Assembly (NCBI GenBank): GCA_020851555.1
Contig: JADZCM010000027.1
Location: forward strand, 35,668 to 99,667
Source of the DNA: Bryobacterales bacterium
GTDB taxonomy: Bacteria; Acidobacteriota; Terriglobia; Bryobacterales; Bryobacteraceae
Direction: 5' to 3'
Length of the DNA: 64,000 bases
Part shown: in pieces, positions 36,296 through 44,181 of the stretch
Numbering within the stretch: position 1 is the first letter of the stretch
How the letters are laid out: each line of letters opens with the position of its first letter
The notes under the pieces: generated by a model
The model's input: the letters and a program-made list of their open reading frames with translations, nothing else
Told to the model about the DNA's origin: nothing
Database searches by the model: none
Translations under genes and position numbers: made by a program

Positions 36296-37345
36296 ATGCG
36301 ACCAGAACAGTGGAGCACCTTCAAACGCGTTGCCAGGGGCGGGACTGCTGATCACGTGCCCGTGGCCTTGATCGTGGACAGTCCTTGGATACCCGGTTAC
36401 GCCGGCGTGAATCACCTGGACTACTACCTTGACCCTGAGATCTGGTATCGGGCCAACCTGCGCGTCGCACAGGACTTCCCCGAAGTGATTCCCGTGCCCT
36501 CCTGGTGGCTGGAGTATGGCATGGCCATCGAGCCTTCGGCGCTCGGCGCCCGCCTGCATTTCCAGCCGGACCAGCCGCCCGGGCAGTCACCCACGCTGGC
36601 AAGGCTCGAGGACGTCCAGCACTTCTCCCCGGTAAACCCTTACACCGACGGCCTCATGTCCTGGGCGCTGCGCCGCTACCAGACGCAGAAGGACAGGATC
36701 TTTGAGGCCGGCTTCACGCTCCCCATGGCGACGGCCCGCGGGCCGCTCTGCCTGGCTTCCTTTCTGCGCGGCGTCACCCAGTTCATGATGGACCTGGTGG
36801 AAGACGCGGCAGGCTCGCACCGGCTTCTGGAGTTCGCGACCGACACCGTCATCGCCTGGCTCCAGGCGCAGGCGGAGGTAATCGGCCCGACGGTCGAAAG
36901 CATCTTCGTGCTGGACGACATACCCGGAATGCTCTCCCGCCGTCTCTACCTGGAGTTCGCGCATCCGTATCTCAAGCGTATTTGCGAGGCGTTCCCGCCG
37001 GAGTGGGTGAAGGTCTACCACAACGACGCCAACGTGCGGCCGTTCCTGGCGGACCTGGCCGGCACCGGCTTCGACGTGCTGAACTGGAGCCACAACCTCG
37101 ACGTGCGGGACGCCCGCGCCGCCCTCGGGGAGAAGATGTGCCTCATGGGGAACGTGGCCCCGCTGGATCTGGGAGTGCGGGGCGCCCCGGACCAGGTGAA
37201 GGCCGCTGCTCGCGAGGTGCTGCGTAAGTCCGGCGGCAAGGGCCTCATCCTTTCGGTGGGCGGCGGCGTCAGTCCGGGCATGCCGGCCGCGAACATCCGC
37301 GCGCTGGTCCAGGCGGCCCGGTCTTTCGGGGCAGAGCGGCCATGA
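36296..37345 (+). CDS. uroporphyrinogen decarboxylase-superfamily protein without the zinc ligands
   Basis: 349 residues, a UroD/MtaA-like TIM barrel. The C-terminal blocks are VYHNDANVRPFLADLAGTGF, CLMGNVAPLDLGVRGAP and ILSVGGGVSPGMPAANIRAL. Methyltransferase members (MtaA, CmuA) have zinc ligands in HxC and a late Cys in the GCG position; here the equivalents are His-Asn-Asp and GGG, so the zinc site is lost. It is also not a haem-pathway HemE. No signal peptide is apparent, unlike the other cluster genes. Its role in a sugar cluster is unknown. Tight spacing (25 bases after the GH67 gene) supports co-transcription. Confidence 0.8.
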   Translation: MRPEQWSTFKRVARGGTADHVPVALIVDSPWIPGYAGVNHLDYYLDPEIWYRANLRVAQDFPEVIPVPSWWLEYGMAIEPSALGARLHFQPDQPPGQSPTLARLEDVQHFSPVNPYTDGLMSWALRRYQTQKDRIFEAGFTLPMATARGPLCLASFLRGVTQFMMDLVEDAAGSHRLLEFATDTVIAWLQAQAEVIGPTVESIFVLDDIPGMLSRRLYLEFAHPYLKRICEAFPPEWVKVYHNDANVRPFLADLAGTGFDVLNWSHNLDVRDARAALGEKMCLMGNVAPLDLGVRGAPDQVKAAAREVLRKSGGKGLILSVGGGVSPGMPAANIRALVQAARSFGAERP

Positions 37346-37393
37346 AGATCGCCGGGCGGTGAACCCGTTCCCGGCCGCCGCAATGCCCCTAAA

Positions 37394-38155
37394 ATGGCTG
37401 TTATGGCTTACCGTCTGGTTGCCCTGATCCTGCTGGCCGCGGCCTCCGGCCCGGCGGCCGGGAGGAAGGTCCTGGTTTACACGCGGAACTTCGTGTCTCA
37501 AGGCACCGGTTACGTGCACGATAATATCCAGAGCAGCGTCGACGCCATACGCAAGATGGGCGCCCAAAACGGCTTTGCGGTGGAGGTGTCCGACGACCCC
37601 AAGGTCTTCACGGACTCGAACCTGAAGCAATACCGGGCGCTCATCTTTTCCAACAGCAACAACGAGGCCTTCGAGAACGATGCGCAGCGGGAGGCCTTCC
37701 GGCGATACATCCAGGCGGGCGGCGGGCTCGCCGGAATCCATTCGGCGACGGGCTCGGAGCGCCAGTGGCCGTACTTCTGGTCGGTGATGGGCGGCAAGTT
37801 TCTGAGGCACCCCAAGTTCCAGAAATTCGTCGTCCGGGTGAAAGACCCGAACCACCCCTCGACCAAGAACCTGCCGGCGGCGTTTGAATGGGAGGACGAA
37901 TGCTACTACAACGAGCACCTTAGCCCGGCCCTACATCCGCTGCTGGTGACGGATCCGGCCAGGCTGGATGACCCGGACAAAGGGACCTATCCGGGGGACC
38001 GCTTCGGCGATTCTCTCCCGCTCGCCTGGTGGCAGGAGGTTGACGGAGGCCGCCAGTTCTACACCGGGCTCGGCCACCTGAAAGAACACTACGCCAATCC
38101 GATTCTGTACCAGCACATCCTGGGGGGTATCCTGTGGGTGCTCGGACAGAAGTGA
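37394..38155 (+). CDS. exported ThuA-domain protein
   Basis: 253 residues from ATG 37394; ATG 37403 is equally good because TAAAAT at 37390-37395 would place a start site just before it. A Sec signal (YRLVALILLAAASGPAAG) precedes the ThuA glutamine-amidotransferase-like fold: KVLVYTRNFVSQGTGYVHDN, YRALIFSNSNNEAFENDAQR and YIQAGGGLAGIHSATGSE, then FYTGLGHLKEHYANP. ThuA-type proteins accompany trehalose and other disaccharide utilisation, and 3-keto sugars are formed in that pathway. The fold lacks a glutaminase Cys-His pair, so enzymatic activity is uncertain. Confidence 0.88.
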   Translation: MAVMAYRLVALILLAAASGPAAGRKVLVYTRNFVSQGTGYVHDNIQSSVDAIRKMGAQNGFAVEVSDDPKVFTDSNLKQYRALIFSNSNNEAFENDAQREAFRRYIQAGGGLAGIHSATGSERQWPYFWSVMGGKFLRHPKFQKFVVRVKDPNHPSTKNLPAAFEWEDECYYNEHLSPALHPLLVTDPARLDDPDKGTYPGDRFGDSLPLAWWQEVDGGRQFYTGLGHLKEHYANPILYQHILGGILWVLGQK

Positions 38156-38165
38156 GGGCGGACTC

Positions 38166-39602
38166 ATGAGCTCACGAAGGCAGTTTCTGGCAAGCTCGCT
38201 GGCCGGAGGGATTGCGTTTCCGGCTATCGTGCCGTCCAGAGTTCTCGGCAACTCCGCGCCGAGCAACCTGATCCAGGTTGCGCAGATCGGCTGCGGGCGC
38301 CAGGCCAGGGACTCTGAGGTGACCGGAATCCTCCGGAACCACGAGATGGCGCGGTTTGTAGCGGTCTGCGACGTGGACACCGTGCGGCTGGCGGACGCCA
38401 GGACCAGGATCGAGCAGGACTACGCCAGGCGCTTCGGCAGCGGCAACTACGCGCACCTCAAGACCTACACCGACTACCGCGAGATGCTCCAGGACAAGAG
38501 CATCGACGCGGTTCTGATCAGCACGCCGGACCACTGGCACGCCCAGCCAGCGATTGAAGCGGCGCTCGCCGGCAAGGACATCTTCCTCCAGAAGCCGGCC
38601 TCGCTAACGCTCCGGGAAGGGCGGCAGATGGCGGAGGTGGTCAAGCGCACCGGCCGCATCTTCCAGCAGGGCAGCCAGCAGCGCTCCGCCGTCAATTTCC
38701 GGCTGGGCTGCGAGCTGGTGCGCAACGGCCGGATCGGAAAGCTGCGGGAGGTCTATATCGGCCTGCCCACCGACCCGGCCGGCGGCGACGCCAAGCAGAT
38801 GCCGGTTCCCTCCAGCCTCGACTATGAGGCGTGGCTCGGCTCAACCCCCTTGGTCTATTACACGGAAGACCGCGTGCATCCGCAGACGGCGGACGTCCGG
38901 TCCCGTTACGGGCGTCCAGGGTGGCTGCGCTGTGAGCAGTTCGGTGCGGGCATGATCACCGGATGGGGCGCGCACCATGTGGACACCGCCCATTGGGGCA
39001 TGGGCGCGGAGCTGACCGGCCCGGTGGAAATCGAGGCCATGGCGCTGTTCCCGAAGGCGGGCCTCTGGGATGTCCACGGGCCGTACCACGTGAGGGCTGC
39101 GTATGCCGACGGCACGGTGATGTACATCAGCGACAAGTACCCCAACGGCATCAAGTTCCTAGGCGAGTCCGGCTGGATCTGGGTGACGCGGGGGAGTTAT
39201 AGCGCCGTCGACATGCAGGCCCTCAGCGCCGGAGGCAGCGCTCCGCCCGGAGGGCCCTGGAGCCTGGCCATTGATGCCAGCGACCGCCGCTGGATCAAGG
39301 AGGGCCTCAAGGACAGCGAGATCCACCTGCACGTCAGCCCGGACAGCGACCACCACCTGGACTGGCTCGCGGCCATCAAGACGCGCAAGGACCCCGTCGC
39401 TCCGGCCGAGGTCGGCCACCGGTCCAACTCGGTCTGCCTGCTGGCGCAGATCGCCATGCATGCCGAAGGCGTCCTGACCTGGGATCCCGCCAAGGAAGCC
39501 TTCACCGGCAGGAGCGCCGATTTCAACAGCAAGCTGGCCCGCCCGCAACGCGCTCCTTACGGCACCGACGCGGTTCTGGCCAGGGCGGGAATCAGCCTTT
39601 GA
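38166..39602 (+). CDS. Tat-exported Gfo/Idh/MocA family oxidoreductase
   Basis: 478 residues. MSSRRQFLASSLAGGIAFPA is a twin-arginine signal. The NAD(P)-binding Rossmann domain has QIGCGRQARDSE and the dinucleotide-site loop KSIDAVLISTPDHWHAQPAI, with the usual EKP here FLQKPASL. The C-terminal domain carries GWGAHHVDTAHWGMG, typical of exported acidobacterial and planctomycete members. It likely oxidises a sugar hydroxyl, such as C3, with a tightly bound cofactor carried through Tat. It is 10 bases after the ThuA gene and overlaps the next gene by TTGA. Confidence 0.9.
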   Translation: MSSRRQFLASSLAGGIAFPAIVPSRVLGNSAPSNLIQVAQIGCGRQARDSEVTGILRNHEMARFVAVCDVDTVRLADARTRIEQDYARRFGSGNYAHLKTYTDYREMLQDKSIDAVLISTPDHWHAQPAIEAALAGKDIFLQKPASLTLREGRQMAEVVKRTGRIFQQGSQQRSAVNFRLGCELVRNGRIGKLREVYIGLPTDPAGGDAKQMPVPSSLDYEAWLGSTPLVYYTEDRVHPQTADVRSRYGRPGWLRCEQFGAGMITGWGAHHVDTAHWGMGAELTGPVEIEAMALFPKAGLWDVHGPYHVRAAYADGTVMYISDKYPNGIKFLGESGWIWVTRGSYSAVDMQALSAGGSAPPGGPWSLAIDASDRRWIKEGLKDSEIHLHVSPDSDHHLDWLAAIKTRKDPVAPAEVGHRSNSVCLLAQIAMHAEGVLTWDPAKEAFTGRSADFNSKLARPQRAPYGTDAVLARAGISL

Positions 39603-40945
39603 TCCGGCTTCTGCCACTGTTGTTTCTGATCTTGCCGGTGGCAGCGTGCAGAATGGCGCCCAGGGAGAACTCCGGCGAAGCGAGGCTCGTGATCGTCGAG
39701 CCGGGCCACTACCACGCCGCGCTGATCCAGGCGGAGATGTATCCGCGGGTTTCTCCCCGCGTCAAGGTCTACGCCCCGCTGGGACCGGAATTGGACGATT
39801 ATCTCAACCGGGTGAGGTTGTTCAACTCGCGCCAGCAGAACCCCACGCGCTGGGAGCTGGACATCCACACCGGGCCGGGGTTCTTTGAACGTATGCTCGG
39901 CGAACGCGCGGGCAATGTCGTGGTGTTCGCGGGGCGCAACCGCGAGAAGATCGGGCGCATCGTGCAGTCCCTGAATGCGGGCTACAACGTGCTCGCCGAC
40001 AAGCCGTGGATCATCGCCTCAGCGGATCTCGGCAAGCTCGCCGCGGCGTTGGAGACCGCGGAGAAACAGGGGCTCACCGGCTACGACGTCATGACGGAGC
40101 GCCACGAGATCACCTCCATTCTCCAGAAGGAGATTGTGAACACGCCGGAGGTTTTCGGCGCGCTGGCGCAGGGGTCGCGGGAGCAGCCCGCCATAAAGGC
40201 CCGCAGCATCCACCACTTGAAGAAGACGGTGGCGGGCGTCCCTCTGCTGCGTCCCGCCTGGTTCTTCAACATCGGGGAGACCGGCGAGGGGATCGCGGAC
40301 GTCGGAACGCACGTGGTCGATCTGGTTCAGTGGACGGCGTTCCCGCGGGACCTGGTGGACTACCGCACCGACATCCGCCTGCTGAGCGCCAGGCGCTGGC
40401 CGACCCTGCTCAGCCGCGCGCAGTTCCGGGAAGTCACGGGCAAGCCGGATTTCCCGGCGGATCTGGCGCCCTGGGTCAAGGATGGCAGGCTGGAGTACTT
40501 CTCGAACACCGCGGTCAGCTATACGGTTCGGGGCGTCCACGCGCAGCTTGACATCCTCTGGAACTGGGAGGCGCCGCCGGCTTCCGGCGACGTCTACGAG
40601 GCGGTGTTCCGTGGAACGCTGGCTGCCGCGGAGATCCGTCAGGGAAGGGCGGAGAACTTCCGGCCCGAACTTTACGTCCGGCCGGATTCGCCGGCGCTCA
40701 GGAAGAAGGTGGAGGCGCTTCAACAACGATGGCCGGGGCTGCGTGTGGAGGCGCGCGGCGAGGAGGCTCACCTCGTCATACCGGACCAGTACCGCGTCAG
40801 CCACGAGGCGCACTTCGCGCAGGTGACGCGCCTGTTCCTGGGTTACCTGGAGAATCCCAGGTCTCTGCCCAGGTGGGAGAAGAGCAACATGATGGTGAAG
40901 TACTACATCTGCACCCGGGCCGTGGATCTGGCCCGCGGAAACTGA
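39599..40945 (+). CDS. lipoprotein Gfo/Idh/MocA-like oxidoreductase
   Basis: 448 residues from TTG 39599. The N terminus MIRLLPLLFLILPVAAC ends in a lipobox (VAAC), so the protein should be lipidated and anchored outside the cytoplasm. A Rossmann-like region has VVVFAGRNREKIGRIVQSLN and NVLADKPWIIASADLGKLAA, the Gfo/Idh/MocA DKP signature. The C-terminal part has GIADVGTHVVDLVQWTAF and SRAQFREVTGKPDFP. The glycine loop is weak, so cofactor binding is unsure. It overlaps the preceding oxidoreductase (TTGA), and the two probably act as a pair on one sugar intermediate. Confidence 0.82.
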   Translation: MIRLLPLLFLILPVAACRMAPRENSGEARLVIVEPGHYHAALIQAEMYPRVSPRVKVYAPLGPELDDYLNRVRLFNSRQQNPTRWELDIHTGPGFFERMLGERAGNVVVFAGRNREKIGRIVQSLNAGYNVLADKPWIIASADLGKLAAALETAEKQGLTGYDVMTERHEITSILQKEIVNTPEVFGALAQGSREQPAIKARSIHHLKKTVAGVPLLRPAWFFNIGETGEGIADVGTHVVDLVQWTAFPRDLVDYRTDIRLLSARRWPTLLSRAQFREVTGKPDFPADLAPWVKDGRLEYFSNTAVSYTVRGVHAQLDILWNWEAPPASGDVYEAVFRGTLAAAEIRQGRAENFRPELYVRPDSPALRKKVEALQQRWPGLRVEARGEEAHLVIPDQYRVSHEAHFAQVTRLFLGYLENPRSLPRWEKSNMMVKYYICTRAVDLARGN

Positions 40946-40960
40946 GAGAGGCGGCATCGC

Positions 40961-41833
40961 ATGCTCAGGAGGAACTGGCTGCTATTGGCGCTGGCGCTGC
41001 CGGCGCTGCCCCAGGGGCCCTTTGTCTGGAAGGACGCCGGCAACGGGCACATGGACCTGCTGGAGGCAGGCAAGCCCGTGCTGACCTATAACTACGGTCC
41101 TCAGCTCAAGCCGGGCGCGCCCGAGAACCGGCGGCGCTGCTGCTACGTGTTCCCTCTCTACACGCCGGCCGGCGTTTCGCTGCTCGACGATTTTCCGGCG
41201 GACCACTACCACCATCGGGGCTTGTTCTGGTCCTGGCCGATCGTCGAGACAGGCGGGAAACAGTACGACCTCTGGATGAACCTCACCGCGAAGCACCGCC
41301 CGGCGAAGACGCCGGCCGTCAGCAGTGACTCCCAAGCGGCTCGCCTGGAAGCCGGGAACTTCTGGGAGGCGGATGGCCGGGACATCGTGCGGGAGCGCGT
41401 ACGCCTGGCCGTGCGGCCCGCGGCGGGAGCATCGCGGGAACTCGATGTCGAACTGACCTGGGAGGCGCTCGGCGCGCCGGTGACATTGCAGGGCTCGGCG
41501 GAGCAGGGCAAAAGCTATGGGGGGTTGAGCGTGCGCTTCGCGCCACGGGAGGGAACCATCGTCCGCGCCGACGGCGAGGTGCTCAAGCGGGACGAGGATC
41601 TGAACCCGCGCCGCTGGGCGGAACTGGAGGCGGTTTACGGCGGCCGGCGCGCCGTGCTGCGAGTGACAGCCGATTCGCAGAATCCCGGGGCGCCCCACCA
41701 GTGGTGCCTGCGCAACTATGGCTTCATCGGGGCGTCGTTCCCGGGGCGCACCGCCGTGCTCGATCGCTACACGCTGGAGCCCGGCAAGCCGCTCACCTTG
41801 CGCTTCCGCGTACGCCTCAGCGACCTTCCTTAA
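40961..41833 (+). CDS. exported DUF6807 (PmoA-like) protein
   Basis: 290 residues with a Sec signal (MLRRNWLLLALALPALPQGP). The core reads LLEAGKPVLTYNYGPQLKPG, RCCYVFPLYTPAGVSLLDDF, DHYHHRGLFWSWPIVETGGK and GLSVRFAPREGTI. This is the family often mislabelled methane oxygenase PmoA; it has nothing to do with methane monooxygenase. Members sit in polysaccharide and 3-keto sugar loci of Bacteroidetes, Planctomycetes and Acidobacteria, with unknown function. The conserved DHYHHRG patch is a likely metal or sugar site. It closes the plus-strand cluster and is convergent with lon. Confidence 0.85.
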   Translation: MLRRNWLLLALALPALPQGPFVWKDAGNGHMDLLEAGKPVLTYNYGPQLKPGAPENRRRCCYVFPLYTPAGVSLLDDFPADHYHHRGLFWSWPIVETGGKQYDLWMNLTAKHRPAKTPAVSSDSQAARLEAGNFWEADGRDIVRERVRLAVRPAAGASRELDVELTWEALGAPVTLQGSAEQGKSYGGLSVRFAPREGTIVRADGEVLKRDEDLNPRRWAELEAVYGGRRAVLRVTADSQNPGAPHQWCLRNYGFIGASFPGRTAVLDRYTLEPGKPLTLRFRVRLSDLP

Positions 41834-41844
41834 CCCGGACCGGT

Positions 41845-44181
41845 TCAGATCCGCGCGGGCGCCAACGCCGGCACGGCGGCGGCCAGGACTTCCTCGATGC
41901 GCTCGACGAAGATGAACTCCATGTCGGCGCGGACCTCGTCGCTGAGTTCCCGCAGGTCGGTCCGGTTGGGCTTGGGCAGAATCACGCGCTTGAGGCCCGC
42001 GCGGCGGGCGGCCAGCACCTTTTCCTTGACGCCGCCGATGGGGAGGACCATGCCGGTCAGCGTGATTTCGCCGGTCATGGCCGTGTCGCTGCGAACCGGC
42101 GCCTTGGTGTAAAGCGAAGCCAGCGCGACCGCCACGGTGATGCCGGCCGAAGGGCCGTCCTTGGGGACCGCGCCCGCCGGGACATGTACGTGGACCCCAT
42201 AGTCCTTGAAGCCGGCGCGGTCAATTCCGAACTCGCCGGCGTGGCTCCAGACGTAGCTCTGCGCCGCCTTGACCGACTCCTGCATGACGTCGCCGAGCTG
42301 CCCGGTCAGAGTCAGTCCTTTGCCGTCGGGCAGCAGCGTGGCCTCCACGTAGAGAACGTCGCCGCCCGTCTCGGTCCAGGCGAGGCCCGTCGCCACGCCC
42401 GGCGGCAGATCCTTGCGCATCTGTTCCGGGAAGAACCTCTCCGGGCCCAGCATGTCCCCCAGTTCTTCGGGAGACACGGTGACCGGGGCAGTATGGCCCT
42501 CGGCGAAACGCAGAGCCACTTTGCGGGCCACCCGGCCGATGCCTCGCTCCAGTTGCCGGAGGCCCGCTTCGCGCGTATAGCCCGTGATGATCCGTTTCAC
42601 CACGTCGTCTCCGATGGCGCACTGCCCGGCGTTCAGGCCGGCCTCCTTGAGCTGCCTGGGGACCAGGTACTTGCGGGCGATCTCCAGCTTCTCCTCCTCG
42701 CTGTACCCGGCCAGGCGCAGCATTTCCATGCGGTCCAGCAGCGGGCGCGGGATGGTGTCGAGCGCGTTGGCCGTGGTGATGAAGAACACCTTGGAGATGT
42801 CGAACGGCAGGTCCAGGTAGTTGTCGCGGAAGGCCTTGTTCTGCTCCGGGTCGAGCACCTCGAGCAGCGCGCTGGCCGGATCTCCCCGGAAATCGCGCCC
42901 GAGCTTGTCCACTTCGTCCAGCATGAGGACGGGGTTGTTGGCGCCGGCCCGCCGTATGGCCTGAACGATGCGGCCCGGCATGGCGCCTATGTACGTCCGG
43001 CGGTGGCCGCGCAACTCCGCCTCGTCGTGCAGTCCGCCCAGGCTCATGCGCTCGAACTTGCGGCCCAGGGCGCGGGCGATCGACTGGCCGAGAGAGGTTT
43101 TTCCGGTGCCCGGAGGTCCGACGAAGCAAAGAATAGGGGCCTTGGCGCCGGGGTTCAGCTTGAGCACGCCCAGGTGCTCCAAAATGCGCTCCTTCACCTC
43201 TTTGAGGTTGTAGTGGTCCTCGTCCAGAACCTGGCGGGCCGCGGGGATGTCCAGACGGTCTTCGGTCCGGCTCCTCCAGGGAAGTTCCAGCACCAGATCG
43301 AGCCACGTCCGCGTGACGTGGTAGTCCGGCGCCGCGGTGGGGAGCCGCTCCAGGCGCCGGAGTTCACGCTCCGCCTCCTGGCGGACCTCGTCCGGCAAGT
43401 CCGTCTTGGCCAGCCGCTCGCGAAGCAGTTCAACCTCGGCCTGCTCCGGGCTTTTCTCGCCCAATTCCGCCTGGATGGCGCGCATCTGCTGGCGGAGCAG
43501 GTACTCCCGCTGCTCCTTGGTCATCTCCGTCTGGGCGGTGGAGGCGATCTTGCTGCGCAGTTCCAGCACCTGTATCTCATGAGCCAGGAACGAGTGGGTC
43601 AGCCGGAGAGCGTCAGCGCGGCTCTGCGCTTCAAGCAGCGCCTGCTCCTTGCTGACGTCGAGCCCGAACATGGAGGCCACCATGTAGGCCAGGCGGAGCG
43701 AGTCTTCCGTCCCGATCAGCGCGCGGGTGAGTTCCTGCGGCGCCTGCGGCTGCGCCAGCGAGATCGCCTTGGCGGCCAGTTCCATCACTTCGTGATGAAG
43801 GGCCTCGACCTCGGGCCCGGCGTCTTCGGGCAGCGGGAGCGGCTGCACGGCCACTCTCACAAACGGCTCGGACTCCTCAATCCTCAGGATGTTCACCCGT
43901 TCGGAGCCGTGGACGATCAGTTCCATGCTGCTTTCGCCCGTGCGGTTCATGCGCTTGATGGCCGCCCTGGTGCCGACTCCGTAAATGTCCCCGATGCCGG
44001 GAGTCTCCACCGAGGAGTCGCGTTGGGCGACGATCACAATCTCGCGCTCCTCGGTGGCCATGGCCGCCTCGACCGCTCCGAGCGACGCCGGCCGGCCCAC
44101 CGACAACGGCATCAGCAGGTGCGGAAACAGGACGCTGTTCTTCAAGGGCAACAGCGGAAGCAACTTCACGTGTTCATTCAC
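41845..44181 (-). CDS. lon: ATP-dependent protease La
   Basis: 778 residues from GTG 44181 ([20 protein letters not shown]). It has an N-terminal Lon substrate domain and coiled coil, Walker A GPPGTGKT at 355-362, and a serine-lysine dyad: Ser678 in [12 protein letters not shown] and Lys721 in [11 protein letters not shown]. The GTG start shares GTGA with the clpB stop, so translation is coupled. An in-frame start at 44235 would extend it into clpB without family similarity. Lon degrades damaged and regulatory proteins. Pairing it in an operon with clpB makes a proteostasis unit. Confidence 0.97.
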   Translation of the reverse strand: MNEHVKLLPLLPLKNSVLFPHLLMPLSVGRPASLGAVEAAMATEEREIVIVAQRDSSVETPGIGDIYGVGTRAAIKRMNRTGESSMELIVHGSERVNILRIEESEPFVRVAVQPLPLPEDAGPEVEALHHEVMELAAKAISLAQPQAPQELTRALIGTEDSLRLAYMVASMFGLDVSKEQALLEAQSRADALRLTHSFLAHEIQVLELRSKIASTAQTEMTKEQREYLLRQQMRAIQAELGEKSPEQAEVELLRERLAKTDLPDEVRQEAERELRRLERLPTAAPDYHVTRTWLDLVLELPWRSRTEDRLDIPAARQVLDEDHYNLKEVKERILEHLGVLKLNPGAKAPILCFVGPPGTGKTSLGQSIARALGRKFERMSLGGLHDEAELRGHRRTYIGAMPGRIVQAIRRAGANNPVLMLDEVDKLGRDFRGDPASALLEVLDPEQNKAFRDNYLDLPFDISKVFFITTANALDTIPRPLLDRMEMLRLAGYSEEEKLEIARKYLVPRQLKEAGLNAGQCAIGDDVVKRIITGYTREAGLRQLERGIGRVARKVALRFAEGHTAPVTVSPEELGDMLGPERFFPEQMRKDLPPGVATGLAWTETGGDVLYVEATLLPDGKGLTLTGQLGDVMQESVKAAQSYVWSHAGEFGIDRAGFKDYGVHVHVPAGAVPKDGPSAGITVAVALASLYTKAPVRSDTAMTGEITLTGMVLPIGGVKEKVLAARRAGLKRVILPKPNRTDLRELSDEVRADMEFIFVERIEEVLAAAVPALAPARI

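Noticed and set aside
36296..37345. Reading the UroD-like gene as a corrinoid methyltransferase for 4-O-methylglucuronate
   Set aside because: The zinc ligands of MtaA/CmuA are replaced and no corrinoid protein or activator gene is nearby.
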